NCBI GenBank assembly: GCA_037893245.1
Contig: JBAIAA010000903.1
Coordinates: forward strand, 186,001 to 250,000
Reading direction: 5' to 3'
DNA from: Crossaster papposus
Lineage: Eukaryota > Echinodermata > Asteroidea > Velatida > Solasteridae
Length of the DNA: 64,000 nucleotides
Below, piece after piece: positions 1 through 12,348 of the stretch. The translations under genes were made by a program, and so were the position numbers. The number at the start of each line of letters is the position of its first letter. The stretch's first letter is position 1. The notes beneath the pieces are model-generated. The model was not told the DNA's origin and ran no database searches. It was given only the letters and a program-made list of their open reading frames with translations.

Positions 1-1520
1 AGAAGTGTGCATAAGAAATATGTAAAGGGAAAGAAGTGTGCATAAGAAATATGTAAAGGGAAAGAAGTGTGCATAAGAAATATGTAAAGGGAAAGAAGTG
101 TGCATAAGAAATATGTAAAGGGAAAGAAGTGTGCATAAGAAATATGTAAAGGGAAAGAAGTGTGCATAAGAAATATGTAAAGGGAAAGAAGTGTGCATAA
201 GAAATATGTAAAGGGAAAGAAGTGTGCATAAGAAATATGTAAAGGGAAAGAAGTGTGCATAAGAAATATGTAAAGGGAAAGAAGTGTGCATAAGAAATAT
301 GTAAAGGGAAAGAAGTGTGCATAAGAAATATGTAAAGGGAAAGAAGTGTGCATAAGAAATATGTAAAGGGAAAGAAGTGTGCATAAGAAATATGTAAAGG
401 GAAAGAAGTGTGCATAAGAAATATGTAAAGGGAAAGAAGTGTGCATAAGAAATATGTAAAGGGAAAGAAGTGTGCATAAGAAATATGTAAAGGGAAAGAA
501 GTGTGCATAAGAAATATGTAAAGGGAAAGAAGTGTGCATAAGAAATATGTAAAGGGAAAGAAGTGTGCATAAGAAATATGTAAAGGGAAAGAAGTGTGCA
601 TAAGAAATATGTAAAGGGAAAGAAGTGTGCATAAGAAATATGTAAAGGGAAAGAAGTGTGCATAAGAAATATGTAAAGGGAAAGAAGTGTGCATAAGAAA
701 TATGTAAAGGGAAAGAAGTGTGCATAAGAAATATGTAAAGGGAAAGAAGTGTGCATAAGAAATATGTAAAGGGAAAGAAGTGTGCATAAGAAATATGTAA
801 AGGGAAAGAAGTGTGCATAAGAAATATGTAAAGGGAAAGAAGTGTGCATAAGAAATATGTAAAGGGAAAGAAGTGTGCATAAGAAATATGTAAAGGGAAA
901 GAAGTGTGCATAAGAAATATGTAAAGGGAAAGAAGTGTGCATAAGAAATATGTAAAGGGAAAGAAGTGTGCATAAGAAATATGTAAAGGGAAAGAAGTGT
1001 GCATAAGAAATATGTAAAGGGAAAGAAGTGTGCATAAGAAATATGTAAAGGGAAAGAAGTGTGCATAAGAAATATGTAAAGGGAAAGAAGTGTGCATAAG
1101 AAATATGTAAAGGGAAAGAAGTGTGCATAAGAAATATGTAAAGGGAAAGAAGTGTGCATAAGAAATATGTAAAGGGAAAGAAGTGTGCATAAGAAATATG
1201 TAAAGGGAAAGAAGTGTGCATAAGAAATATGTAAAGGGAAAGAAGTGTGCATAAGAAATATGTAAAGGGAAAGAAGTGTGCATAAGAAATATGTAAAGGG
1301 AAAGAAGTGTGCATAAGAAATATGTAAAGGGAAAGAAGTGTGCATAAGAAATATGTAAAGGGAAAGAAGTGTGCATAAGAAATATGTAAAGGGAAAGAAG
1401 TGTGCATAAGAAATATGTAAAGGGAAAGAAGTGTGCATAAGAAATATGTAAAGGGAAAGAAGTGTGCATAAGAAATATGTAAAGGGAAAGAAGTGTGCAT
1501 AAGAAATATGTAAAGGGAAA

Positions 1521-1544
1521 GAAGTGTGCATAAGAAAAGGGAAA
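1521..1544 (+). repeat. 24-bp monomer with 7-bp deletion
   Basis: TAAGAAAAGGG replaces the usual TAAGAAAT-ATGTAAAGGG, a loss of 7 bp in an otherwise uniform block. It is the only irregular monomer I see in the first 2.6 kb. Confidence 0.92.
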
Positions 1545-2678
1545 GAAGTGTGCATAAGAAATATGTAAAGGGAAAGAAGTGTGCATAAGAAATATGTAAA
1601 GGGAAAGAAGTGTGCATAAGAAATATGTAAAGGGAAAGAAGTGTGCATAAGAAATATGTAAAGGGAAAGAAGTGTGCATAAGAAATATGTAAAGGGAAAG
1701 AAGTGTGCATAAGAAATATGTAAAGGGAAAGAAGTGTGCATAAGAAATATGTAAAGGGAAAGAAGTGTGCATAAGAAATATGTAAAGGGAAAGAAGTGTG
1801 CATAAGAAATATGTAAAGGGAAAGAAGTGTGCATAAGAAATATGTAAAGGGAAAGAAGTGTGCATAAGAAATATGTAAAGGGAAAGAAGTGTGCATAAGA
1901 AATATGTAAAGGGAAAGAAGTGTGCATAAGAAATATGTAAAGGGAAAGAAGTGTGCATAAGAAATATGTAAAGGGAAAGAAGTGTGCATAAGAAATATGT
2001 AAAGGGAAAGAAGTGTGCATAAGAAATATGTAAAGGGAAAGAAGTGTGCATAAGAAATATGTAAAGGGAAAGAAGTGTGCATAAGAAATATGTAAAGGGA
2101 AAGAAGTGTGCATAAGAAATATGTAAAGGGAAAGAAGTGTGCATAAGAAATATGTAAAGGGAAAGAAGTGTGCATAAGAAATATGTAAAGGGAAAGAAGT
2201 GTGCATAAGAAATATGTAAAGGGAAAGAAGTGTGCATAAGAAATATGTAAAGGGAAAGAAGTGTGCATAAGAAATATGTAAAGGGAAAGAAGTGTGCATA
2301 AGAAATATGTAAAGGGAAAGAAGTGTGCATAAGAAATATGTAAAGGGAAAGAAGTGTGCATAAGAAATATGTAAAGGGAAAGAAGTGTGCATAAGAAATA
2401 TGTAAAGGGAAAGAAGTGTGCATAAGAAATATGTAAAGGGAAAGAAGTGTGCATAAGAAATATGTAAAGGGAAAGAAGTGTGCATAAGAAATATGTAAAG
2501 GGAAAGAAGTGTGCATAAGAAATATGTAAAGGGAAAGAAGTGTGCATAAGAAATATGTAAAGGGAAAGAAGTGTGCATAAGAAATATGTAAAGGGAAAGA
2601 AGTGTGCATAAGAAATATGTAAAGGGAAAGAAGTGTGCATAAGAAATATGTAAAGGGAAAGAAGTGTGCATAAGAAAT

Positions 2679-2711
2679 AAACATGAAGTGGGAACAAGCC
2701 TCGAGTTAAAT
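2679..2711 (+). repeat. Spacer, aberrant 33-bp copy
   Basis: AAACATGAAGTGGGAAC lacks an AC and has a T to A change relative to type B. AAGCCTCGAG lacks one C. The next spacer is exactly 64 monomers further. It is the most degraded full copy and sits in the uniform left block. Confidence 0.93.
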
Positions 2712-4695
2712 ATGTAAAGGGAAAGAAGTGTGCATAAGAAATATGTAAAGGGAAAGAAGTGTGCATAAGAAATATGTAAAGGGAAAGAAGTGTGCATAAG
2801 AAATATGTAAAGGGAAAGAAGTGTGCATAAGAAATATGTAAAGGGAAAGAAGTGTGCATAAGAAATATGTAAAGGGAAAGAAGTGTGCATAAGAAATATG
2901 TAAAGGGAAAGAAGTGTGCATAAGAAATATGTAAAGGGAAAGAAGTGTGCATAAGAAATATGTAAAGGGAAAGAAGTGTGCATAAGAAATATGTAAAGGG
3001 AAAGAAGTGTGCATAAGAAATATGTAAAGGGAAAGAAGTGTGCATAAGAAATATGTAAAGGGAAAGAAGTGTGCATAAGAAATATGTAAAGGGAAAGAAG
3101 TGTGCATAAGAAATATGTAAAGGGAAAGAAGTGTGCATAAGAAATATGTAAAGGGAAAGAAGTGTGCATAAGAAATATGTAAAGGGAAAGAAGTGTGCAT
3201 AAGAAATATGTAAAGGGAAAGAAGTGTGCATAAGAAATATGTAAAGGGAAAGAAGTGTGCATAAGAAATATGTAAAGGGAAAGAAGTGTGCATAAGAAAT
3301 ATGTAAAGGGAAAGAAGTGTGCATAAGAAATATGTAAAGGGAAAGAAGTGTGCATAAGAAATATGTAAAGGGAAAGAAGTGTGCATAAGAAATATGTAAA
3401 GGGAAAGAAGTGTGCATAAGAAATATGTAAAGGGAAAGAAGTGTGCATAAGAAATATGTAAAGGGAAAGAAGTGTGCATAAGAAATATGTAAAGGGAAAG
3501 AAGTGTGCATAAGAAATATGTAAAGGGAAAGAAGTGTGCATAAGAAATATGTAAAGGGAAAGAAGTGTGCATAAGAAATATGTAAAGGGAAAGAAGTGTG
3601 CATAAGAAATATGTAAAGGGAAAGAAGTGTGCATAAGAAATATGTAAAGGGAAAGAAGTGTGCATAAGAAATATGTAAAGGGAAAGAAGTGTGCATAAGA
3701 AATATGTAAAGGGAAAGAAGTGTGCATAAGAAATATGTAAAGGGAAAGAAGTGTGCATAAGAAATATGTAAAGGGAAAGAAGTGTGCATAAGAAATATGT
3801 AAAGGGAAAGAAGTGTGCATAAGAAATATGTAAAGGGAAAGAAGTGTGCATAAGAAATATGTAAAGGGAAAGAAGTGTGCATAAGAAATATGTAAAGGGA
3901 AAGAAGTGTGCATAAGAAATATGTAAAGGGAAAGAAGTGTGCATAAGAAATATGTAAAGGGAAAGAAGTGTGCATAAGAAATATGTAAAGGGAAAGAAGT
4001 GTGCATAAGAAATATGTAAAGGGAAAGAAGTGTGCATAAGAAATATGTAAAGGGAAAGAAGTGTGCATAAGAAATATGTAAAGGGAAAGAAGTGTGCATA
4101 AGAAATATGTAAAGGGAAAGAAGTGTGCATAAGAAATATGTAAAGGGAAAGAAGTGTGCATAAGAAATATGTAAAGGGAAAGAAGTGTGCATAAGAAATA
4201 TGTAAAGGGAAAGAAGTGTGCATAAGAAATATGTAAAGGGAAAGAAGTGTGCATAAGAAATATGTAAAGGGAAAGAAGTGTGCATAAGAAATATGTAAAG
4301 GGAAAGAAGTGTGCATAAGAAATATGTAAAGGGAAAGAAGTGTGCATAAGAAATATGTAAAGGGAAAGAAGTGTGCATAAGAAATATGTAAAGGGAAAGA
4401 AGTGTGCATAAGAAATATGTAAAGGGAAAGAAGTGTGCATAAGAAATATGAAAAGGGAAAGAAGTGTGCATAAGAAATATGTAAAGGGAAAGAAGTGTGC
4501 ATAAGAAATATGTAAAGGGAAAGAAGTGTGCATAAGAAATATGTAAAGGGAAAGAAGTGTGCATAAGAAATATGTAAAGGGAAAGAAGTGTGCATAAGAA
4601 ATATGTAAAGGGAAAGAAGTGTGCATAAGAAATATGTAAAGGGAAAGAAGTGTGCATACGAAATATGTAAAGGGAAAGAAGTGTGCATAAGAAAT

Positions 4696-4731
4696 AAACA
4701 CATGATGTCGGGACAAGCCCTCGAGTTAAAT
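4696..4731 (+). repeat. 36-bp spacer, type A
   Basis: GATGTCGGGACAAGCC form, inserted between GAAAT and ATGTAAAGG. A TACG monomer lies 39 bp upstream. The next spacer is 71 monomers away. Confidence 0.97.
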
Positions 4732-6932
4732 ATGTAAAGGGAAAGAAGTGTGCATAAGAAATATGTAAAGGGAAAGAAGTGTGCATAAGAAATATATAAA
4801 GGGAAATAAGTGTGCATAAGAAATATGTAAAGGGAAAGAAGTGTGCATAAGAAATATGTAAAGGGAAAGAAGTGTGCATAAGAAATATGTAACGGGAAAG
4901 AAGTGTGCATAAGAAATATGTAAAGGGAAAGAAGTGTGCATAAGAAATATGTAAAGGGAAAGAAGTGTGCATAAGAAATATGTAAAGGGAAAGAAGTGTG
5001 CATAAGAAATATGTAAAGGGAAAGAAGTGTGCATAAGAAATATGTAAAGGGAAAGAAGTGTGCATAAGAAATATGTAAAGGGAAAGAAGTGTGCATAAGA
5101 AATATGTAAAGGGAAAGAAGTGTGCATAAGAAATATGTAAAGGGAAAGAAGTGTGCATAAGAAATATGTAAAGGGAAAGAAGTGTGCATAAGAAATATGT
5201 AAAGGGAAAGAAGTGTGCATAAGAAATATGTAAAGGGAAAGAAGTGTGCATAAGAAATATGTAAAGGGAAAGAAGTGTGCATAAGAAATATGTAAAGGGA
5301 AAGAAGTGTGCATAAGAAATATGTAAAGGGAAAGAAGTGTGCATAAGAAATATGTAAAGGGAAAGAAGTGTGCATAAGAAATATGTAAAGGGAAAGAAGT
5401 GTGCATAAGAAATATGTAAAGGGAAAGAAGTGTGCATAAGAAATATGTAAAGGGAAAGAAGTGTGCATAAGAAATATGTAAAGGGAAAGAAGTGTGCATA
5501 AGAAATATGTAAAGGGAAAGAAGTGTGCATAAGAAATATGTAAAGGGAAAGAAGTGTGCATAAGAAATATGTAAAGGGAAAGAAGTGTGCATAAGAAATA
5601 TGTAAAGGGAAAGAAGTGTGCATAAGAAATATGTAAAGGGAAAGAAGTGTGCATAAGAAATATGTAAAGGGAAAGAAGTGTGCATAAGAAATATGTAAAG
5701 GGAAAGAAGTGTGCATAAGAAATATGTAAAGGGAAAGAAGTGTGCATAAGAAATATGTAAAGGGAAAGAAGTGTGCATAAGAAATATGTAAAGGGAAAGA
5801 AGTGTGCATAAGAAATATGTAAAGGGAAAGAAGTGTGCATAAGAAATATGTAAAGGGAAAGAAGTGTGCATAAGAAATATGTAAAGGGAAAGAAGTGTGC
5901 ATAAGAAATATGTAAAGGGAAAGAAGTGCGCATAAGAAATATGTAAAGGGAAAGAAGTGCGCATAAGAAATATGTAAAGGGAAAGAAGTGTGCATAAGAA
6001 ATATGTAAAGGGAAAGAAGTGTGCATAAGAAATATGTAAAGGGAAAGAAGTGTGCATAAGAAATATGTAAAGGGAAAGAAGTGTGCATAAGAAATATGTA
6101 AAGGGAAAGAAGTGTGCATAAGAAATATGTAAAGGGAAAGAAGTGTGCATACGAAATATGTAAAGGGAAAGAAGTGTGCATAATAAATATGTAAAGGGAA
6201 AGAAGTGTGCATAAGAAATATGTAAAGGGAAAGAAGTGTGCATAAGAAATATGTAAAGGGAAAGAAGTGTGCATAAGAAGTATGTAAAGGGAAAGAAGTG
6301 TGCATAAGAAATATGTAAAGGGAAAGAAGTGTGCATAAGAAATATGTAAAGGGAAAGAAGTGTGCATAAGAAATATGTAAAGGGAAAGAAGTGTGCATAA
6401 GAAATATGTAAAGGGAAAGAAGTGTGCAAAAGAAATATGTAAAGGGAAAGAAGTGTGCATAAGAAATATGTAAAGGGAAAGAAGTGTGCATAAGAAATAT
6501 GTAAAGGGAAAGAAGTGTGCATAAGAAATATGTAAAGGAAAAGAAGTGTGCATAAGAAATATGTAAAGGGAAAAAAGTGTGCATAAGAAATATGTAAAGG
6601 GAAAGAAGTGTGCATAAGAAATATGTAAAGGGAAAGAAGTGTTCATAAGAAATATGTAAAGGGAAAGAAGTGTGCATAAGAAATATGTAAAGGGAAAGAA
6701 GTGTGCATAAGAAATATGTAAAGGGAAAGAAGTGTGCATAAGAAATATGTAAAGGGAAAGAAGTGTGCATAAGAAATATGTAAAGGGAAAGAAGTGTGCA
6801 TAAGAAATATGTAAAGGGAAAGAAGTGTGCATAAGAAATATATAAAGGGAAAGAAGTGTGCATAAGAAATATGTAAAGGGAAAGAAGTGTGCATACGAAA
6901 TATGTAAAGGGAAAGAAGTGTGCATAAGAAAT

Positions 6933-6968
6933 AAACACATGATGTCGGGACAAGCCCTCGAGTTAAAT
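6933..6968 (+). repeat. 36-bp spacer, type A
   Basis: Preceded by an ATATATAAAG monomer (about -93) and a TACG monomer (-39), and followed by GTAAAGCGAAAG. The next spacer is only 13 monomers away, one of them 32 bp. Confidence 0.97.
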
Positions 6969-7043
6969 ATGTAAAGCGAAAGAAGTGTGCATAAGAAATA
7001 TGTAAAGGGAAAGAAGTGTGCATAAGAAATATGTAAAGGGAAA

Positions 7044-7075
7044 GAAGTGTGCATAAGAAATATGTAAAGAGAAAA
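7044..7075 (+). repeat. 32-bp monomer (+1 A, GAGAAAAG)
   Basis: Carries GTAAAGAGAAAAG instead of GTAAAGGGAAAG, one base longer and with a G to A change. The same variant lies 1,809 bp downstream at 8853-8884, at the same distance from its upstream spacer. Confidence 0.9.
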
Positions 7076-7372
7076 GAAGTGTGCATAAGAAATATGTAAA
7101 GGGAAAGAAGTGTGCATAAGAAATATGTAAAGGGAAAGAAGTGTGCATAAGAAATATGTAAAGGGAAAGAAGTGTGCATAAGAAATATGTAAAGGGAAAG
7201 AAGTGTGCATAAGAAATATGTAAAGGGAAAGAAGTGTGCATAAGAAATATGTAAAGGGAAAGAAGTGTGCATAAGAAATATGTCAAGGGAAAGAAGTGTG
7301 CATAAGAAATATGTAAAGGGAAAGAAGTGTGCATAAGAAATATGTAAAGGGAAAGAAGTGTGCATAAGAAAT

Positions 7373-7408
7373 AAACACATGATGTGGGAACAAGCCCTCG
7401 AGTTAAAT
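7373..7408 (+). repeat. 36-bp spacer, type B
   Basis: GATGTGGGAAC form, the only type B among the six spacers of the left mosaic. It lacks the upstream TACG signature. The next spacer is 43 monomers away. Confidence 0.97.
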
Positions 7409-8741
7409 ATGTAAAGGGAAAGAAGTGTGCATAAGAAATATGTAAAGGGAAAGAAGTGTGCATAAGAAATATGTAAAGGGAAAGAAGTGTGCATAAGAAA
7501 TATGTAAAGGGAAAGAAGTGTGCATAAGAAATATGTAAAGGGAAAGAAGTGTGCATAAGAAATATGTAAAGGGAAAGAAGTGTGCATAAGAAATATGTAA
7601 AGGGAAAGAAGTGTGCATAAGAAATATGTAAAGGGAAAGAAGTGTGCATAAGAAATATGTAAAGGGAAAGAAGTGTGCATAAGAAATATGTAAAGGGAAA
7701 GAAGTGTGCATAAGAAATATGTAAAGGGAAAGAAGTGTGCATAAGAAATATGTAAAGGGAAAGAAGTGTGCATAAGAAATATGTAAAGGGAAAGAAGTGT
7801 GCATAAGAAATATGTAAAGGGAAAGAAGTGTGCATAAGAAATATGTAAAGGGAAAGAAGTGTGCATAAGAAATATGTAAAGGGAAAGAAGTGTGCATAAG
7901 AAATATGTAAAGGGAAAGAAGTGTGCATAAGAAATATGTAAAGGGAAAGAAGTGTGCATAAGAAATATGTAAAGGGAAAGAAGTGTGCATAAGAAATATG
8001 TAAAGGGAAAGAAGTGTGCATAAGAAATATGTAAAGGGAAAGAAGTGTGCATAAGAAATATGTAAAGGGAAAGAAGTGTGCATAACAAATATGTAAAGGG
8101 AAAGAAGTGTGCATAAGAAATATATAAAGGGAAATAAGTGTGCATAAGAAATATGTAAAGAGAAAGAAGTGTTCATAAGAAATATGTAAAGGGAAAGAAG
8201 TGTGCATAAGAAATATGTAAAGGGAAAGAAGTGTGCATAAGAAATATGTAAAGGGAAAGAAGTGTGCATAAGAAATATGTAAAGGGAAAGAAGTGTGCAT
8301 AAGAAATATGTAAAGGGAAAGAAGTGTGCATAAGAAATATGTAAAGGGAAAGAAGTGTGCATAAGAAAATTGTAAAGGGAAAGAAGTGTGCATAAGAAAT
8401 ATGTAAAGGGAAAGAAGTGTGCATAAGAAATATGTAAAGGGAAAGAAGTGTGCATAAGAAATATGTAAATGGAAAGAAGTGTGCATAAGAAATATGTAAA
8501 GGGAAAGAAGTGTGCATAAGAAATATGTAAAGGGAAAGAAGTGTGCATAAGAAATATGTAAAGGGAAAGAAGTGTGCATAAGAAATATGTAAAGGGAAAG
8601 AAGTGTGCATAAGAAATATGTAAAGGGAAAGAAGTGTGCATAAGAAATATATAAAGGGAAAGAAGTGTGCATAAGAAATATGTAAAGGGAAAGAAGTGTG
8701 CATACGAAATATGTAAAGGGAAAGAAGTGTGCATAAGAAAT

Positions 8742-8777
8742 AAACACATGATGTCGGGACAAGCCCTCGAGTTAAAT
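8742..8777 (+). repeat. 36-bp spacer, type A
   Basis: Same neighbours as the 6933 copy: ATATATAAAG and TACG upstream, GTAAAGCGAAAG downstream. The next spacer is 46 monomers away, one of them 32 bp. Confidence 0.97.
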
Positions 8778-8852
8778 ATGTAAAGCGAAAGAAGTGTGCA
8801 TAAGAAATATGTAAAGGGAAAGAAGTGTGCATAAGAAATATGTAAAGGGAAA

Positions 8853-8884
8853 GAAGTGTGCATAAGAAATATGTAAAGAGAAAA
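8853..8884 (+). repeat. 32-bp monomer, copy of the one at 7044
   Basis: Same GAGAAAAG change and extra base. Both spacers upstream (6933 and 8742) are also followed directly by a GTAAAGCGAAAG monomer, so the two segments share a recent ancestor. Confidence 0.9.
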
Positions 8885-10204
8885 GAAGTGTGCATAAGAA
8901 ATATGTAAAGGGAAAGAAGTGTGCATAAGAAATATGTAAAGGGAAAGAAGTGTGCATAAGAAATATGTAAAGGGAAAGAAGTGTGCATAAGAAATATGTA
9001 AAGGGAAAGAAGTGTGCATAAGAAATATGTAAAGGGACAGAAGTGTGCATAAGAAATATGTAAAGGGAAAGAAGTGTGCATAAGAAATATGTAAAGGGAA
9101 AGAAGTGTGCATAAGAAATATGTAAAGGGAAAGAAGTGTGCATAAGAAATATGTAAAGGGAAAGAAGTTTGCATAAGAAATATGTAAAGGGAAAGAAGTG
9201 TGCATAAGAAATATGTAAAGGGAAAGAAGTGTGTATAAGAAATATCTAAAGGGAAAGAAGTGTGCATAAGAAATATGTAAAGGGAAAGAAGTGTGCATAA
9301 GAAATATGTAAAGGGAAAGAAGTGTGCATAAGAAATATGTAAAGGGAAAGAAGTGTGCATAATAAATATGTAAAGGGAAAGAAGTGTGCATAAGAAATAT
9401 GTAAAGGGAAAGAAGTGTGCATAAGAAATATGTAAAGGGAAAGAAGTGTGCATAAGAAATATGTAAAGGGAAAGAAGTGTGCATAAGAAATATGTAAAGG
9501 GAAAGAAGTGTGCATAAGAAATATGTAAAGGGAAAGAAGTGTGCATAAGAAATATGTAAAGGGAAAGAAGTGTGCATAAGAAATATGTAAAGGGAAAGAA
9601 GTGTGCATAAGAAATATGTAAAGGGAAAGAAGTGTGCATAAGAAATATGTAAAGGGAAACAAGTGTGCATAAGAAATATGTAAAGGGAAAGAAGTGTGCA
9701 TAAGAAATATGTAAAGGGAAAGAAGTGTGCATAAGAAATATGTAAAGGAAAAGAAGTGTGCATAAGAAATATGTAAAGGGAAACAAGTGTGCATAAGAAA
9801 TATGTAAAGGGAAAGAAGTGTGCATAAGAAATATGTAAAGGGAAAGAAGTGTGCATAAGAAATATGTAAAGGGAAAGAAGTGTGCATAAGAAATATGTAA
9901 AGGGAAAGAAGTGTTCATAAGAAATATGTAAAGGGAAAGAAGTGTGCATAAGAAATATGTAAAGGGAAAGAAGTGTGCATAAGAAATATGTAAAGGGAAA
10001 GAAGTGTGCATAAGAAATATGTAAAGGGAAAGAAGTGTGCATAAGAAATATGTAAAGGGAAAGAAGTGTGCATAAGAAATATGTAAAGGGAAAGAAGTGT
10101 GCATAAGAAATATATAAAGGGAAAGAAGTGTGCATAAGAAATATGTAAAGGGAAAGAAGTGTGCATACGAAATATGTAAAGGGAAAGAAGTGTGCATAAG
10201 AAAT

Positions 10205-10240
10205 AAACACATGATGTCGGGACAAGCCCTCGAGTTAAAT
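10205..10240 (+). repeat. 36-bp spacer, type A
   Basis: ATATATAAAG and TACG monomers upstream. It ends the first copy of the 2,144-bp-offset duplication. The next spacer is 68 monomers away. Confidence 0.97.
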
Positions 10241-12348
10241 ATGTAAAGGGAAAGAAGTGTGCATAAGAAATATGTAAAGGGAAAGAAGTGTGCATAAGAA
10301 ATATGTAAAGGGAAAGAAGTGTGCATAAGAAATATGTAAAGGGAAAGAAGTGTGCATAAGAAATATGTAAAGGGAAAGAAGTGTGCATAAGAAATATGTA
10401 AAGGGAAAGAAGTGTGCATAAGAAATATGTAAAGGGAAAGAAGTGTGCATAAGAAATATGTAAAGGGAAAGAAGTGTGCATAAGAAATATGTAAAGGGAA
10501 AGAAGTGTGCATAAGAAATATGTAAAGGGAAAGAAGTGTGCATAAGAAATATGTAAAGGGAAAGAAGTGTGCATAAGAAATATGTAAAGGGAAAGAAGTG
10601 TGCATAAGAAATATGTAAAGGGAAAGAAGTGTGCATAAGAAATATGTAAAGGGAAAGAAGTGTGCATAAGAAATATGTAAAGGGAAAGAAGTGTGCATAA
10701 GAAATATGTAAAGGGAAAGAAGTGTGCATAAGAAATATGTAAAGGGAAAGAAGTGTGCATAAGAAATATGTAAAGGGAAAGAAGTGTGCATAAGAAATAT
10801 GTAAAGGGAAAGAAGTGTGCATAAGAAATATGTAAAGGGAAAGAAGTGTGCATAAGAAATATGTAAAGGGAAAGAAGTGTGCATAAGAAATATGTAAAGG
10901 GAAAGAAGTGTGCATAAGAAATATGTAAAGGGAAAGAAGTGTGCATAAGAAATATGTAAAGGGAAAGAAGTGTGCATAAGAAATATGTAAAGGGAAAGAA
11001 GTGTGCATAAGAAATATGTAAAGGGAAAGAAGTGTGCATAAGAAATATGTAAAGGGAAAGAAGTGTGCATAAGAAATATGTAAAGGGAAAGAAGTGTGCA
11101 TAAGAAATATGTAAAGGGAAAGAAGTGTGCATAAGAAATATGTAAAGGGAAAGAAGTGTGCATAAGAAATATGTAAAGGGACAGAAGTGTGCATAAGAAA
11201 TATGTAAAGGGAAAGAAGTGTGCATAAGAAATATGTAAAGGGAAAGAAGTGTGCATAAGAAATATGTAAAGGGAAAGAAGTGTGCATAAGAAATATGTAA
11301 AGGGAAAGAAGTTTGCATAAGAAATATGTAAAGGGAAAGAAGTGTGCATAAGAAATATGTAAAGGGAAAGAAGTGTGTATAAGAAATATCTAAAGGGAAA
11401 GAAGTGTGCATAAGAAATATGTAAAGGGAAAGAAGTGTGCATAAGAAATATGTAAAGGGAAAGAAGTGTGCATAAGAAATATGTAAAGGGAAAGAAGTGT
11501 GCATAATAAATATGTAAAGGGAAAGAAGTGTGCATAAGAAATATGTAAAGGGAAAGAAGTGTGCATAAGAAATATGTAAAGGGAAAGAAGTGTGCATAAG
11601 AAATATGTAAAGGGAAAGAAGTGTGCATAAGAAATATGTAAAGGGAAAGAAGTGTGCATAAGAAATATGTAAAGGGAAAGAAGTGTGCATAAGAAATATG
11701 TAAAGGGAAAGAAGTGTGCATAAGAAATATGTAAAGGGAAAGAAGTGTGCATAAGAAATATGTAAAGGGAAAGAAGTGTGCATAAGAAATATGTAAAGGG
11801 AAACAAGTGTGCATAAGAAATATGTAAAGGGAAAGAAGTGTGCATAAGAAATATGTAAAGGGAAAGAAGTGTGCATAAGAAATATGTAAAGGAAAAGAAG
11901 TGTGCATAAGAAATATGTAAAGGGAAACAAGTGTGCATAAGAAATATGTAAAGGGAAAGAAGTGTGCATAAGAAATATGTAAAGGGAAAGAAGTGTGCAT
12001 AAGAAATATGTAAAGGGAAAGAAGTGTGCATAAGAAATATGTAAAGGGAAAGAAGTGTTCATAAGAAATATGTAAAGGGAAAGAAGTGTGCATAAGAAAT
12101 ATGTAAAGGGAAAGAAGTGTGCATACGAAATATGTAAAGGGAAAGAAGTGTGCATAAGAAATATGTAAAGGGAAAGAAGTGTGCATAAGAAATATGTAAA
12201 GGGAAAGAAGTGTGCATAAGAAATATGTAAAGGGAAAGAAGTGTGCATAAGAAATATATAAAGGGAAAGAAGTGTGCATAAGAAATATGTAAAGGGAAAG
12301 AAGTGTGCATACGAAATATGTAAAGGGAAAGAAGTGTGCATAAGAAAT

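Larger units (their letters stand above)
1..4695 (+). repeat. Left near-invariant monomer block
   Basis: Roughly 150 monomers that look identical by eye. Exceptions are one 24-bp monomer (1521-1544), the aberrant spacer at 2679, an ATGAAAAGG variant near 4448 and a TACG variant at 4657. No gene or other element is visible. The uniformity matches the 12.9-26.7 kb core and contrasts with the neighbouring mosaic. Confidence 0.9.

Noticed and set aside
4696-4731. CENP-B box in the type A spacer (CGGG present)
   Set aside because: The box needs TTCG upstream and an A three bases before CGGG. The spacer has T at that position and no TTCG.
4696-4731. Spacer as a tRNA or Pol III B-box fragment (CCCTCGAGTT)
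   Set aside because: It does not match GGTTCRANNCC and no tRNA arm can be formed from 36 bp.
2706-6953. Repeated apparent gene starts with peptide MSRHHVFISYA or MFPHHVFISYA
   Set aside because: These are the reverse complement of type A and type B spacers read from a TTG. They recur at every spacer and reflect the spacer, not conserved initiation sites.
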